7,308 nucleotides of DNA, from contig NZ_CP053923.1 in assembly GCF_014672695.1 (NCBI RefSeq), forward strand, positions 560,774-568,081. Reading direction: 5' to 3'. Source of the DNA: Defluviicoccus vanus (GTDB lineage Bacteria; Pseudomonadota; Alphaproteobacteria; Rhodospirillales; Defluviicoccaceae). The translations under genes were made by a program, and so were the position numbers. Shown piece by piece: positions 1 through 6,312 of this stretch. Within the stretch, counting starts at the first letter, position 1; the number at the start of each line of letters is the position of its first letter. The notes beneath the pieces are model-generated. The model was given only the letters and a program-made list of their open reading frames with translations. It was not told where the DNA came from and did no database searches.

Positions 1-186
1 GTGCTTGACGTGCTCGCCGGATGCCGGGGCGCCCTGCTCAGCCGGATGAGCGGCAGTGGCGCCACCTGTTTCGCCCTGTTTGCCGACGCAACAGAGGCAG
101 CGGCAGCAGCAGCCGGCATCCGCCAGCAGCGACCGAACTGGTGGACTGCAGCGGCCCGGGTTGCAGGCGACGACGATAACGTCTAG
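1..186 (+). CDS. ispE: 4-diphosphocytidyl-2-C-methyl-D-erythritol kinase (IspE), C-terminal end, partial
   Basis: C-terminal ~61 residues of IspE, the GHMP-family kinase that phosphorylates CDP-methylerythritol with ATP in the cytosolic MEP pathway of isoprenoid synthesis. The reading frame is open from base 1, so the gene begins outside the window and the GTG at base 1 is probably an internal valine. What is seen is the conserved glycine-rich C-terminal GHMP motif (RMSGSGATCFALF, about residues 15-27 of the fragment), then an Ala-rich helix and the RPNWWTAAARV ending typical of proteobacterial IspE. The stop is TAG at 184-186. tRNA-Gln follows 43 bases later on the same strand. ispE next to tRNA-Gln is a familiar proteobacterial arrangement, which supports this being native chromosome. 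Identification is by motif recall, without a database search. Confidence 0.88.
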   Translation: MLDVLAGCRGALLSRMSGSGATCFALFADATEAAAAAAGIRQQRPNWWTAAARVAGDDDNV

Positions 187-228
187 TTTCCCTCGCAGCG
201 CGGTCGGCAAACGTACGGCCGCGACGAT

Positions 229-303
229 TGGGGCGTCGCCAAGCGGTAAGGCACCGGATTTTGATTCCGGCATTCGGAGGTTCGAATCCTCCCGCCCCAG
301 CCA
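229..303 (+). tRNA. tRNA-Gln (anticodon TTG)
   Basis: A complete cloverleaf is visible. The 7-bp acceptor stem TGGGGCG (229-235) pairs with CGCCCCA (293-299), discriminator G is at 300, and CCA is encoded at 301-303. The anticodon stem CCGGA/TCCGG (254-258/266-270) encloses the loop TTTTGAT, placing anticodon TTG at 261-263, which reads glutamine CAA (and CAG by wobble). The T stem GGAGG/CCTCC (276-280/288-292) encloses TTCGAAT. The D-arm contains AAGCGGTAAGGC. The integrase gene downstream on the same strand makes the 3' half of this tRNA the probable integration site. The tRNA is intact, as expected when an island restores the 3' end on insertion. Confidence 0.97.
276..303 (+). other. Putative island attachment site core in the 3' end of tRNA-Gln
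   Basis: This is the T-arm and acceptor 3' strand of tRNA-Gln. Tyrosine recombinases commonly use this segment as attB, and the recombinase gene begins about 120 bases downstream in the same direction. The placement is inferred from context only. No direct repeat of the segment was found elsewhere in the window, so the partner att site is either beyond the window or deleted, and the exact core cannot be fixed. Confidence 0.35.
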
Positions 304-383
304 CCACTACGAGGTTGTAGACCTTAGGAAAATCAAAGGGTTATGGAACGGTAAACCGGCTGAAAATGGCTGATTCACGGGGC

Positions 384-406
384 TTGTGGATCACCTTTGT
401 GGATCA
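384..406 (+). repeat. Tandem 10-bp direct repeat upstream of the integrase
   Basis: TTGTGGATCA occurs twice, at 384-393 and 397-406, with 13 bases from start to start. A related inverted copy, TGATTCAC (371-378), is one mismatch from the reverse complement of GTGGATCA. The repeats sit just before the integrase start at 421. They could be integrase arm-type binding sites or an operator for an excisionase or regulator, or be incidental. Nothing in the window identifies the binding protein. Confidence 0.5.
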
Positions 407-420
407 GTCTGCAACCGGCC

Positions 421-1890
421 ATGACTCTGCGTTCGCACCTCACCCGAAGAGGCAGCCGCTACTACTTCCGCCAGCGCGTTCCGACCGACTTGACCGATCG
501 CCTGGGCGTTAAGGAAATCCGAAAGTCCCTTCAGTCATCATCACCGCAGGAAGCGGCAAGACGGGTCATTGCCGTGTCGGCGCTTCACGCCGATTTTTTC
601 GAGCGGATTCGCGCGATGACGGACGAGACGGAAATCGAGAAGCAAGAGGACGTGCTTCAGCAGAGTGTGCGTGTGCTGTTGCTGCAGAACCGCGTGCTTC
701 GCATCGGCAAGGCTGAGGTCGACGAGAATTTCGACGCCTATCGGAAAACCTACGCCCTGGTCACCAAGGACGAAAAGAACCGAGCCGTTTCGCCCAAGCT
801 GGCAGCAGCCGTATCCGCTTTCCTGGAGACCTTCATCGTTGAGAAGGGTGGCCAGTGGGATGAAAGCGCCCATCGCCACAACATCAACTACATCAAGCTG
901 TTCTTGAAAATTGTCGGCGACAAACCGTTGAACGCCTACACGCGGCAGGACGTGCTCAAATGCGTTCGCACGTTGGAGTGCGTCCACAAGAACTACGGTA
1001 AATCAAGCAAGGATGCGGGTCTGGATGTTGACGAGGTGCTTCGCTTCTCGGAAGACAAGGAGAGCATGAACATCACCACGCTGACGAAGCATTTCCGATG
1101 CGTGAAGTCGCTCTTTACGGCAGCCAACCATCACCTGGACAGCGAGGTCAACGTCGAGAAGCTGTTCGGCGGTATTCGCTTCCGTGACAATGTGCCGAAA
1201 GCGAAGGAGCGGAAGCCCTGGTCCGTTGATGATCTCAACCGGTTGTTCGCAACGCCGATCTGGAAAGGCACCAAGGCGCAGAAGCCGAGCCTTCGTTACC
1301 AGAAGGGCCGGCGGATCATCAGGGACGCCTACTGGTGGCTGCCGATAATCGCAATTTTCACCGGCATGCGCCTCGAAGAGATCGCCCAGCTTCAATGCGG
1401 CGATCTCAAGCAAACCAAAGACGGCATCGCCTACATCGAGGTGGCCGAGGGCGAGGGCAAGCGGTTGAAGACGGACTCCAGCACCCGCGCCGTTCCCGTG
1501 CATCCCACGCTTGTGGACTTGGGCTTCACCGCCTTGTTCCAAGGCAGCAATGCCGAAGATCGAATCTTCCCCGAGCTAACCGGCGGCGGGCCGCAAGGGA
1601 AGTTTGGCTACCAGTATTCCCAGGACTTCACCGTCTACCGGCGGCAGACCGGCTTGTATGAAGACCTGAGAGATTTCCACTCGTTCCGGCACACCTTTGC
1701 AACGCACCTGCGACGGGCGATCAAGGACATCTTGATGGTCGGCGAAATCGTCGGTCACGAAACGCAGCAAATTGAAACCCAGACCTATACGCACCCCACC
1801 GTGACCGACCGGTATGCGGCGATCTGCAAACTCGACTACGTCGCCGAAGGGTTGGAGATTGGCCACCTTTTTCCTCGCTCGGCATCTTAG
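421..1890 (+). CDS. Phage/island-type tyrosine recombinase (integrase)
   Basis: Site-specific tyrosine recombinase of 489 aa, expected to integrate or excise a mobile element at the neighbouring tRNA-Gln. The N-terminus (LTRRGSRYYFRQRVP) is the short β-rich segment typical of proteobacterial island integrases. A SAM-like core-binding region (about 125-255) follows, then the catalytic domain (about 270-475). Catalytic residues visible are Arg317 in FTGMRLEEI, His420 and Arg423 in HSFRHTFATH, His446 in VGHE, and the nucleophile Tyr456 in TYTHP, at normal spacing. A Lys-bearing hairpin (KRLKTDSSTRAVPVH) also fits. The gene appears intact. Start choice: ATG at 421 matches where related proteins begin, while an in-frame TTG at 397 would add eight residues; neither has a clear Shine-Dalgarno. 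The gene ends 42 bases before an IS21 end, so its original downstream neighbours are gone. Confidence 0.93.
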   Translation: MTLRSHLTRRGSRYYFRQRVPTDLTDRLGVKEIRKSLQSSSPQEAARRVIAVSALHADFFERIRAMTDETEIEKQEDVLQQSVRVLLLQNRVLRIGKAEVDENFDAYRKTYALVTKDEKNRAVSPKLAAAVSAFLETFIVEKGGQWDESAHRHNINYIKLFLKIVGDKPLNAYTRQDVLKCVRTLECVHKNYGKSSKDAGLDVDEVLRFSEDKESMNITTLTKHFRCVKSLFTAANHHLDSEVNVEKLFGGIRFRDNVPKAKERKPWSVDDLNRLFATPIWKGTKAQKPSLRYQKGRRIIRDAYWWLPIIAIFTGMRLEEIAQLQCGDLKQTKDGIAYIEVAEGEGKRLKTDSSTRAVPVHPTLVDLGFTALFQGSNAEDRIFPELTGGGPQGKFGYQYSQDFTVYRRQTGLYEDLRDFHSFRHTFATHLRRAIKDILMVGEIVGHETQQIETQTYTHPTVTDRYAAICKLDYVAEGLEIGHLFPRSAS

Positions 1891-1932
1891 GCTGGCGGCT
1901 GGCTGCAGCCGTATTCCGAGCTTTGCGTGGCC

Positions 1933-1983
1933 TGTCAACGGCGGAGCAATTCTGGGCCACTGTAGCGGAGTAAAAGCAGGCCA
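1933..1983 (+). repeat. IS21 left-end terminal repeats L1 and L2
   Basis: There are two tandem, related units. L1 (1933-1959) runs from the terminal TGT through CGGAG to GGCCA. L2 (1961-1983) contains CGGAGTAAAAGCAGGCCA. Both share CGGAG-N8/9-GGCCA followed by (C/T)T. These are probably the transposase-binding repeats of the istB-proximal end. Confidence 0.8.
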
Positions 1984-2003
1984 TTTGGGCGAGAGCGGTG
2001 CAA

Positions 2004-2936
2004 TCACGGCAAGGGGCCCGATCGGGCCCCTTGCCGTGCGTCGGCTTTGCCTCGGGGATCAGGGCTTGCTGGTTTTGCCGGTCTCGGGATCGACGGTCTC
2101 GGCGGTGGTCTGGTTTTGCTCCGCCCGATCGGCTGCGGTGGGGGACGACGACGTCCGGCGGATTGCTTCAACCGGTAGCTGTCGCCGTTCATGGTGAGGA
2201 TATGGACGTGGTGGGTCAGGCGGTCGAGCAGCGCGCCGGTGAGCCGTTCCGATCCCAGCACCGAGGTCCAGTCCTCGAACGGCAGATTGGAGGTGACGAG
2301 GGTCGAGCCGCGCTCGTAGCGCTGGGAGAACACCTCGAACAGAAGTTCCGCCCCGGTCGGCGACAGCGGCAGGTAACCGAGTTCGTCGACGATGAGCAAC
2401 ATCACCGACTGGAGATCGCGTTGCAGCTTCAGCAAGCGGCGCTCGTCACGCGCCTCCATCAACTGGTGCACGAGGGCGGCTGCGGTGGTGAAGGCGACGG
2501 TGAACCCCTTCTGGCAGGCGGCAAGAGCGAGGGCGAGCCCGACATGGGTCTTGCCGGTGCCACTGTTGCCGAGCGCGATGACGTTCTCCCGGCGCAGGAT
2601 GAACTCGCAGCGGGCCAGCTCGAGCACCAGCATCTTGTTGAGGCTGGGAATCGCGGTGAAGTCGAAGGTGTCGAGGCTTTTGACCGCCGGGAAGCGTGCT
2701 GCCTTGATCCGCCGCTCGACCATTCGGCGTTCTCGGTCGATCAGTGCGAGTTCCACCAGGCGCAGCAGATAGCGGGGATGATCGACGCCGTCGCGTGCGC
2801 ATTCGCGGGCGATCTTGTCGTATTCCCGCAGAACGGTCGGCAGCTTCAACTGCTTGAGGTGATGCGCCAGCAGAACCTGCGGTGTGCCGCTTGTCGTTCC
2901 CGCCGGCATCGCATCAGCGCCCGCCTTGCCGGTCAT
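2004..2936 (-). CDS. istB: IS21-family helper ATPase IstB, with a probable frameshifted C-terminal tail
   Basis: AAA+ ATPase that partners IstA in IS21 transposition (target capture and activation of the integration complex). The 310-aa ORF shows Walker A GNSGTGKT (123-130), Walker B LLIVDELGY with Asp184/Glu185, a sensor-like LVTSN (213-217) and the RLTGALLDRL helix, ending near NGDSYRLKQS (~259). The N-terminal ~115 residues are the DnaA-like helical region. ATG is at 2936, overlapping the istA stop as ATGA, so translation is probably coupled. After residue ~264 the ORF becomes a Pro/Arg-rich tail that runs through a large palindrome. In the -1 frame the same DNA encodes a more typical IstB ending, VDPETGKTSKP and stop at 2059-2061. 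One extra base in the C5 run (plus-strand G run 2140-2144) would join the frames and give 292 aa. Confidence 0.92.
   Translation of the reverse strand: MTGKAGADAMPAGTTSGTPQVLLAHHLKQLKLPTVLREYDKIARECARDGVDHPRYLLRLVELALIDRERRMVERRIKAARFPAVKSLDTFDFTAIPSLNKMLVLELARCEFILRRENVIALGNSGTGKTHVGLALALAACQKGFTVAFTTAAALVHQLMEARDERRLLKLQRDLQSVMLLIVDELGYLPLSPTGAELLFEVFSQRYERGSTLVTSNLPFEDWTSVLGSERLTGALLDRLTHHVHILTMNGDSYRLKQSAGRRRPPPQPIGRSKTRPPPRPSIPRPAKPASPDPRGKADARQGARSGPLP
2005..2038. terminator. 34-bp perfect palindrome at the istB 3' end, probable transcription terminator
   Basis: Arms of 17 bases are exactly complementary around a central CGATCG, with no unpaired loop (the core reads GGGGCCCGATCGGGCCCC). 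As RNA it would form a very stable GC-rich hairpin. There is no U-tract on either strand, so it is not a textbook intrinsic terminator. If istB really ends at 2059-2061 (repaired frame), the hairpin begins about 20 bases after the stop, which suits a terminator that insulates the IS. In the frame as given it lies inside the istB tail. Confidence 0.55.
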
Positions 2937-4431
2937 GCCGTTGTCCCGGGAACGAGAACGGCGTAGTCAGCCGCCGCCGTCATCCTGACGTCCATTTTCG
3001 GCAGATGTGGATAGGCCGTCAGGTCGAGCCGGGCCGGCCGCCGCTCGACGCGCGCCAGAGCAATCTGCTTGACCGCATCAAAGCCGATGACGCCGAGCCG
3101 GATCGCTTCGCTGACCGCGCTCGCCACCATCTCCATCGGGATCGCCTCCATCAGCCGCAGCACCTGGATGAACTCCCGCCTGCCGCGGTTGCCCATGCGC
3201 GCCTCGAGGAGATGGCGCAGGTGCTGGAACGCCTCCGGCAGATCCCAGTCTTTCAGCGCCGCCGCCTGGTCGAGGGCATTCGGCTTCGTCTCGATCAGCG
3301 CCAGATAGTGCAGCGGCTCGAATACGAAGGTGCCCGTGCCATAGCAGCGACGATGCCGGGCGATCGCCTCGCCGGCACAAAGGATCACCACCTCGTCGAC
3401 GAAGCCCTTCACCACAACATCCCGGAAGCCGTATGCCGTCGGTACCGAGTAGTCGTTGCCGCGGTAGCGGACCAGGGCGGTCGATGAGACACGGGCCGCC
3501 CGCTTCTCGCTCGGCTCCAATGGCACCGCCGGCAAATCCCGGAAGGCTTCGAGGTCGGCGACGAGACGCTCGCCGATGGTTTCGCCGTGGCGACCGGCGC
3601 GTTCGCCTCGTCGCTGCCGGCAGCGCTCTTCCAGCATGGCATTGAGATCGTCGAAGCTTGCCGCCTGGGGGATCGGCGTCAGGAAGTTCGATCGAGCATA
3701 CTTCACCAGCCCCTCGACCTTGCCCTTGTCGTTGCCCTTGCCGGGACGGCCGAAGCGATCCTGGAACAGGTAATGGCTCTGCAGTTCCGTAAAGGCCCGG
3801 GTGCGCTCCCGCCTGCCGTCGCCGCAGATCTTCGCCACCGCGAGCGTCGTGTTGTCGTAAAGCACCGACAACGGCACGCCGCCAAAGAAGGCGAATGCCG
3901 ACACATGCCCGTCGAGGAAGGCTTCCGTCGTCTCCGCCGGATAGGCCTTCACGAAAGGAGTATCCGATTGCGGCAGGTCCATGCAGAAGAAGTGGATCTT
4001 CTGCCGGACGCCGCCGATCACGCCGATCGCCTCGCCAAAGTCGACCTGCGCATGACCGGACGGATGAGCCAGCGGCACGAAGGTCTCCCGCAATCTCCCC
4101 GAGCAACCCGGACGTAGTCCCTCACCACCGTCAGACCGCCGGCATAACCGTGCTCGTCGCGCAGTCGCTCGAAGATCCGCTTGGCCGAATGCCGCTGCTT
4201 CGAAGGCGCCGTCCTGTCGGCCTCGAGGATGGCGTCGATCACCGGCAGCAGCACCCCGAGCTTCGGCTTCTTCACCGGCTTCGTTCGCGTGTAGCCGGGC
4301 GGCAACGAGAACCGGCACATCTTCGAAACCGTCTCACGGCTCAGCCCGAACACCCGGGCCGCCTCACGCCGGCTGTTGCCCTCGATGAAAACGAAATGCC
4401 GAACGGCGGCGTAGACTTCCACGGCAAACAT
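2933..4431 (-). pseudogene. istA: IS21-family DDE transposase IstA, broken by a single-base frameshift
   Basis: DDE transposase that cuts and joins IS21 ends. The first part is read from ATG 4431 (MFAVEVYAAV) and has the helix-turn-helix SRREAARVFGLSRETVSKM and the GYAGGLTVVRDYV segment. The rest lies in the -1 frame from GRLRETFVPLAHP to the stop at 2933-2935. The frames meet at a G4 run on the minus strand (plus C run 4097-4100). Adding one G gives an uninterrupted 499-residue protein, the usual IstA length. In that numbering the catalytic triad is Asp131 (HAQVDFGEA), Asp193 (LYDNTT) and Glu240 (GKVEG). The C-terminal Mu-type region includes RYRGNDYSVPTAYGFRDV. The stop overlaps the istB ATG. 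As written the gene cannot make a full transposase unless the ribosome shifts. A sequencing error or real decay are both possible. Confidence 0.9.
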
Positions 4432-4469
4432 CCCCGGCCGCCCCCACAAAAAAGAGACAGCCTAACCAC

Positions 4470-4543
4470 TGGCCGGATTTTACTCCGGCGCGGCAGCACC
4501 AATCGCCGCCGCTACCTGGCCTAATTTGTCACCGCCATACACA
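4470..4543 (-). repeat. IS21 right-end terminal repeats R1 and R2
   Basis: Read inward on the minus strand, R1 (4543-4517) has TGT-N4-GGCGG-N10-GGCCA, matching L1 in spacing. R2 (4489-4470) contains CGGAGTAAAATCCGGCCA, matching 16 of 18 bases in L2. R2 also supplies the TAA stop (4480-4482) that ends the truncated integrase reading into the IS. istA starts 39 bases past R2, so these repeats may also cover its promoter, although no clear -35/-10 pair is seen. Confidence 0.8.
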
Positions 4544-5088
4544 CGCCAGTAGATGCGCAGGATACCCAGCAGCTGTGCCGACAGCATGACGGTGCGATCC
4601 TTGCCGCCCTTGCCGTGCTCGACCCGGATCACCATCCGGACGCTGTCGATGTCGCCGACCTTTAGGCCGACCGCTTCGGACGCCCGCAGCCCCGCCGCAT
4701 AGGCCGTTGTCAGCGCAGCACGGGTCTTCAGGCTGGGCACCGCCTCGAGAAAGCGCACCACTTCATCGGCATTCAACACCACGGGCAGCTTGTGCGGCTC
4801 GCGCGCGTAGGGGATCCGCTCCGGGATCTCGCCGTGCCCGAGCGTCACGCCGTAGAAAAACCGCAGGGCACACACCGTCTGGTTCAGCGCCGGCCACGAA
4901 ATGCCAGTCGACACCAGATGTACCTGGAAAGCGCGCACGTCCTCCAGGCCAAGCTGGTCCGGCGAGCGACCGAAGTGGCGGCTGAACTTGCTGACCGCGT
5001 GCAGATAGGACCGTTGCGTCGCCGGCGACAGATTGCGGACCGTCATATCCTCGGTCATGCGCCGGCGCAGAGGGCTCATCTCGGCCAT
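4480..5088 (-). pseudogene. IS91-associated type tyrosine recombinase, C-terminus lost at the IS21 end
   Basis: An N-terminal fragment of a XerC/D-like tyrosine recombinase. The start MAEMSPLRRRMTEDMTVRNLS with NLSPATQRSYLHAVSKF resembles the integrases often encoded beside IS91-like Y1 transposases (family recall). The SAM-like N-terminal domain (about 14-95) is complete. The catalytic domain begins (LPVVLNADEV), retaining Arg135 in AGLRASEAV and the GKGGKDR hairpin. It stops at Tyr180-Trp181-Arg182, where the IS21 end begins in the third base of the Arg182 codon (4543). The last 20 residues are encoded by the IS end. Relatives run on to ~290-300 residues, so HxxR, the second His and the Tyr nucleophile are missing and the product should be inactive. 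The start is supported by AGGAG (5100-5096), 7 bases upstream of ATG 5088. The missing 3' half is not found left of the IS. Confidence 0.88.
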
Positions 5089-5100
5089 CGGGGTGCTCCT

Positions 5101-5141
5101 GTCTGAGAATAGGGCTTCAAGACGCCGTAATCCTCTCAGAC
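5101..5141. repeat. 7-bp inverted repeat upstream of the truncated integrase
   Basis: GTCTGAG (5101-5107) and CTCAGAC (5135-5141) are exact inverse copies separated by 27 bases. They lie directly behind the integrase ribosome binding site. They could be an operator, part of the terminal region of the IS91-like element, or coincidence at this length. No convincing promoter hexamers were found between the arms. Confidence 0.35.
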
Positions 5142-5228
5142 GGGAGCTGTCCCTGCTAACCGATCACCCCACTCCCGCGACAGCGGGTTCGTTCAATCCC
5201 CAGCGATTCCCAATGATCAGAAAACGCT

Positions 5229-5762
5229 CTAATAAACCGTAAACGCGGCGCTACGGCGAAATTCGGCCCCGCCACTGGTAAAGGTGGTCTCAAGGGTATA
5301 GGTGCCGGGCGAAGCCTGCGCCGGGATAAGAATATTCGCGTCGACCGCCCACTGCCCCGGGATCAGGACGTAGTTCTTGTCCACGTTGGCGACCACCTGA
5401 GTCCCCTGCAAGGAGATGCGAGTCAGCAGCGTGCCACGCAGCGATTTCACCGTTGCCTGCGGACAGAAGGTATAGGTAAAGCGGTGGTTGATGGTGCTGT
5501 CGGCGGGTACCCGGTTCGGTGTCACCTCAACCGCGTCGATCCATAGAAAGCGGCGCGTGTAGTTGACGCATGACTTGAGCAACGCCGGATCGTCGGTGCC
5601 GCGTAACAGCTTTTCCCCCGGCGCGGGCAGTTCCGCCGTGGTTGCTAACGATGCCGTATCGGACGGACTCTGTGCCGGTGGCTGGCCACCACGGCGACAG
5701 CCGGCGAGGTCCAGGGCAACGATCGCCACCAGCAGCATTCCCTTAGGCAAACAATGCCGCAC
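5229..5762 (-). CDS. Predicted outer-surface lipoprotein, paralogue of the upstream gene
   Basis: An unrecognised small lipoprotein of 177 aa. It has a short positive N-terminus, a hydrophobic stretch and the lipobox LAGC with lipidated Cys22, so it should be exported and anchored in a membrane. After a Ser/Thr/Pro-rich linker (~25-50), a single β-rich domain runs to the C-terminal FTVY. It matches its neighbour across its whole domain: PGEKL, a Cys in LLKSCV, RFLWIDAVEVTP, FTYTFCP, GQWAVDA, SPGTYTL, SGGAEF, AFTVY. Two cysteines beyond the lipobox are conserved in both, suggesting a disulfide. The GQWAVDA...PG.YTL pattern suggests an Ig-like β-sandwich (inference). Start: GTG at 5762 is chosen because AGGAG (5776-5772) lies 9 bases upstream; a TTG at 5771 would abut that site and an ATG at 5738 would lose the charged N-terminus. 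It follows the paralogue by 31 bases, probably in the same operon. Function unknown. Confidence 0.8.
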   Translation of the reverse strand: MRHCLPKGMLLVAIVALDLAGCRRGGQPPAQSPSDTASLATTAELPAPGEKLLRGTDDPALLKSCVNYTRRFLWIDAVEVTPNRVPADSTINHRFTYTFCPQATVKSLRGTLLTRISLQGTQVVANVDKNYVLIPGQWAVDANILIPAQASPGTYTLETTFTSGGAEFRRSAAFTVY

Positions 5763-5771
5763 CGCGCCCAA

Positions 5772-5776
5772 CTCCT
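5772..5776 (-). promoter_or_regulatory. Ribosome binding site deciding the lipoprotein start
   Basis: AGGAG on the minus strand, in the 31-base gap between the two lipoprotein genes. Spacing is 9 bases to GTG 5762 and zero to the longer TTG start at 5771, which argues for the GTG. Confidence 0.6.
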
Positions 5777-5793
5777 CTTATGTCTGTTGCTGC

Positions 5794-6312
5794 TCAATAG
5801 ACGGTGAAATCGGCGCTGCCATTGAACGAGGCGCCTCCGCCTGCGAACGATAAGGTTAATGTGTAATCCCCCGGTGGTGCTTCCGGCGGCACGGTGATCC
5901 GCGCATCGACCGCCCATTGACCCGCACCTAACCGGTAGCCGTCCACGGGTTCAGAGAGGATGACCGAGCCACCTTGGGAAATGGTCGTGGTGAGCCGACC
6001 GGTCACGGAACTCTGGCCTCTCGGGCACAGGGTATAGACGAAGCGGTTGTTGATGTCGCGGCCCGCCCGGACCCGCGCCGGTTCGACACTCACTTCATTA
6101 ACCGTCAGAAAGCGCTGCGCCGAGGCGCCAACGCAAAGCGACTGAAAGGCCGGATCCTGCGGACGAATGACGTACTTGGCTCCCGGTTGCGGCAGTACCA
6201 CCATCGGTTCACGCGGAATATCGACGCCCTTTTGCCGCTCCGGCATGCATCCACTGACACCGAAGACGAGGACGAGAAGAACGGCAGTTGTTAATCGCGC
6301 CTGATGACCCAT
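5794..6312 (-). CDS. Predicted lipoprotein, first of a tandem paralogous pair
   Basis: An unrecognised lipoprotein of 172 aa. It has N-terminal MGHQARLTT, a hydrophobic core and the lipobox VSGC with Cys22. The single β-rich domain carries PGAKYVI, Cys in FQSLCV, RFLTVNEVSVEP, FVYTLCP, AGQWAVDA, PPGDYTL, AGGASF and the terminal DFTVY, all shared with the next gene, so the pair arose by duplication. The conserved Cys pair fits an oxidising periplasmic or surface location. ATG 6312 has a good site, AAGGGGG (6325-6319), 6 bases upstream. The start lies inside the end of the kinase gene (about 104 bases of overlap as read, or 22 if the kinase frame is repaired), which suggests coupled translation. 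A role as ligand, sensor or partner of the kinase's exported region is inference from gene order only. Confidence 0.85.
   Translation of the reverse strand: MGHQARLTTAVLLVLVFGVSGCMPERQKGVDIPREPMVVLPQPGAKYVIRPQDPAFQSLCVGASAQRFLTVNEVSVEPARVRAGRDINNRFVYTLCPRGQSSVTGRLTTTISQGGSVILSEPVDGYRLGAGQWAVDARITVPPEAPPGDYTLTLSFAGGGASFNGSADFTVY

Larger units (their letters stand above)
1933..4543 (-). mobile_element. IS21-family insertion sequence, ~2.61 kb
   Basis: The element carries istA and istB on the minus strand. The ends are fixed by a shared pattern: both start TGT-N4-GGCGG-N10-GGCCA when read inward (1933-1959 on the plus strand, 4543-4517 on the minus strand). A second internal repeat lies behind each (1961-1983; 4489-4470). 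Multiple terminal repeats beginning with TG are a known hallmark of IS21 elements. The right end lies inside a tyrosine recombinase gene that is open up to that base. The flanks (GCGTGGCC on the left, CGCCAGTA on the right) show no 4-8 bp target duplication, unlike a simple insertion. Both genes seem frameshifted, so in this sequence the copy would be inactive unless the shifts are sequencing errors. Confidence 0.88.

Noticed and set aside
161..189. TTGCAG-17-TAGTTT as a promoter for tRNA-Gln
   Set aside because: Each hexamer matches the consensus at only about half its positions, so it is not supportable.
38..307. 89-aa minus-strand ORF containing GAGGFEPPNAGIK
   Set aside because: It is the antisense of tRNA-Gln and the ispE tail. 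Such antisense-tRNA ORFs recur in databases as spurious hypothetical proteins.
1896..1911. CGGCT/AGCCG hairpin after the integrase stop as a terminator
   Set aside because: The stem is only 5 bp with a 6-base loop and no T-run follows, so it is too weak to claim.
2882..3487. Long plus-strand ORFs opposite istA and istB (also 1998-2966, 3587-4117, 3895-4524)
   Set aside because: They are shadows of the minus-strand IS21 genes in high-GC DNA, with no recognisable domains.
3078..4106. 342-aa minus-strand ORF in another frame of istA
   Set aside because: It is Arg/Gly/Ala-rich with no family motifs. The overlapping frame carries the complete DDE domain.
5174..5187. CCCGC-GACA-GCGGG hairpin downstream of the last lipoprotein gene as a terminator
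   Set aside because: It is a 5-bp stem 42 bases or more past the stop without a U-tract. It could contribute but is not distinguishable from GC-rich background.
5183..5210. GGGTTCGTTCAATCCCCAG as a possible attR copy of the tRNA 3' end
   Set aside because: Only GGTTCG and a C-rich tail match. The bases between do not align with TTCGAATCCTCCCGCCCC, so it is not a credible att repeat.
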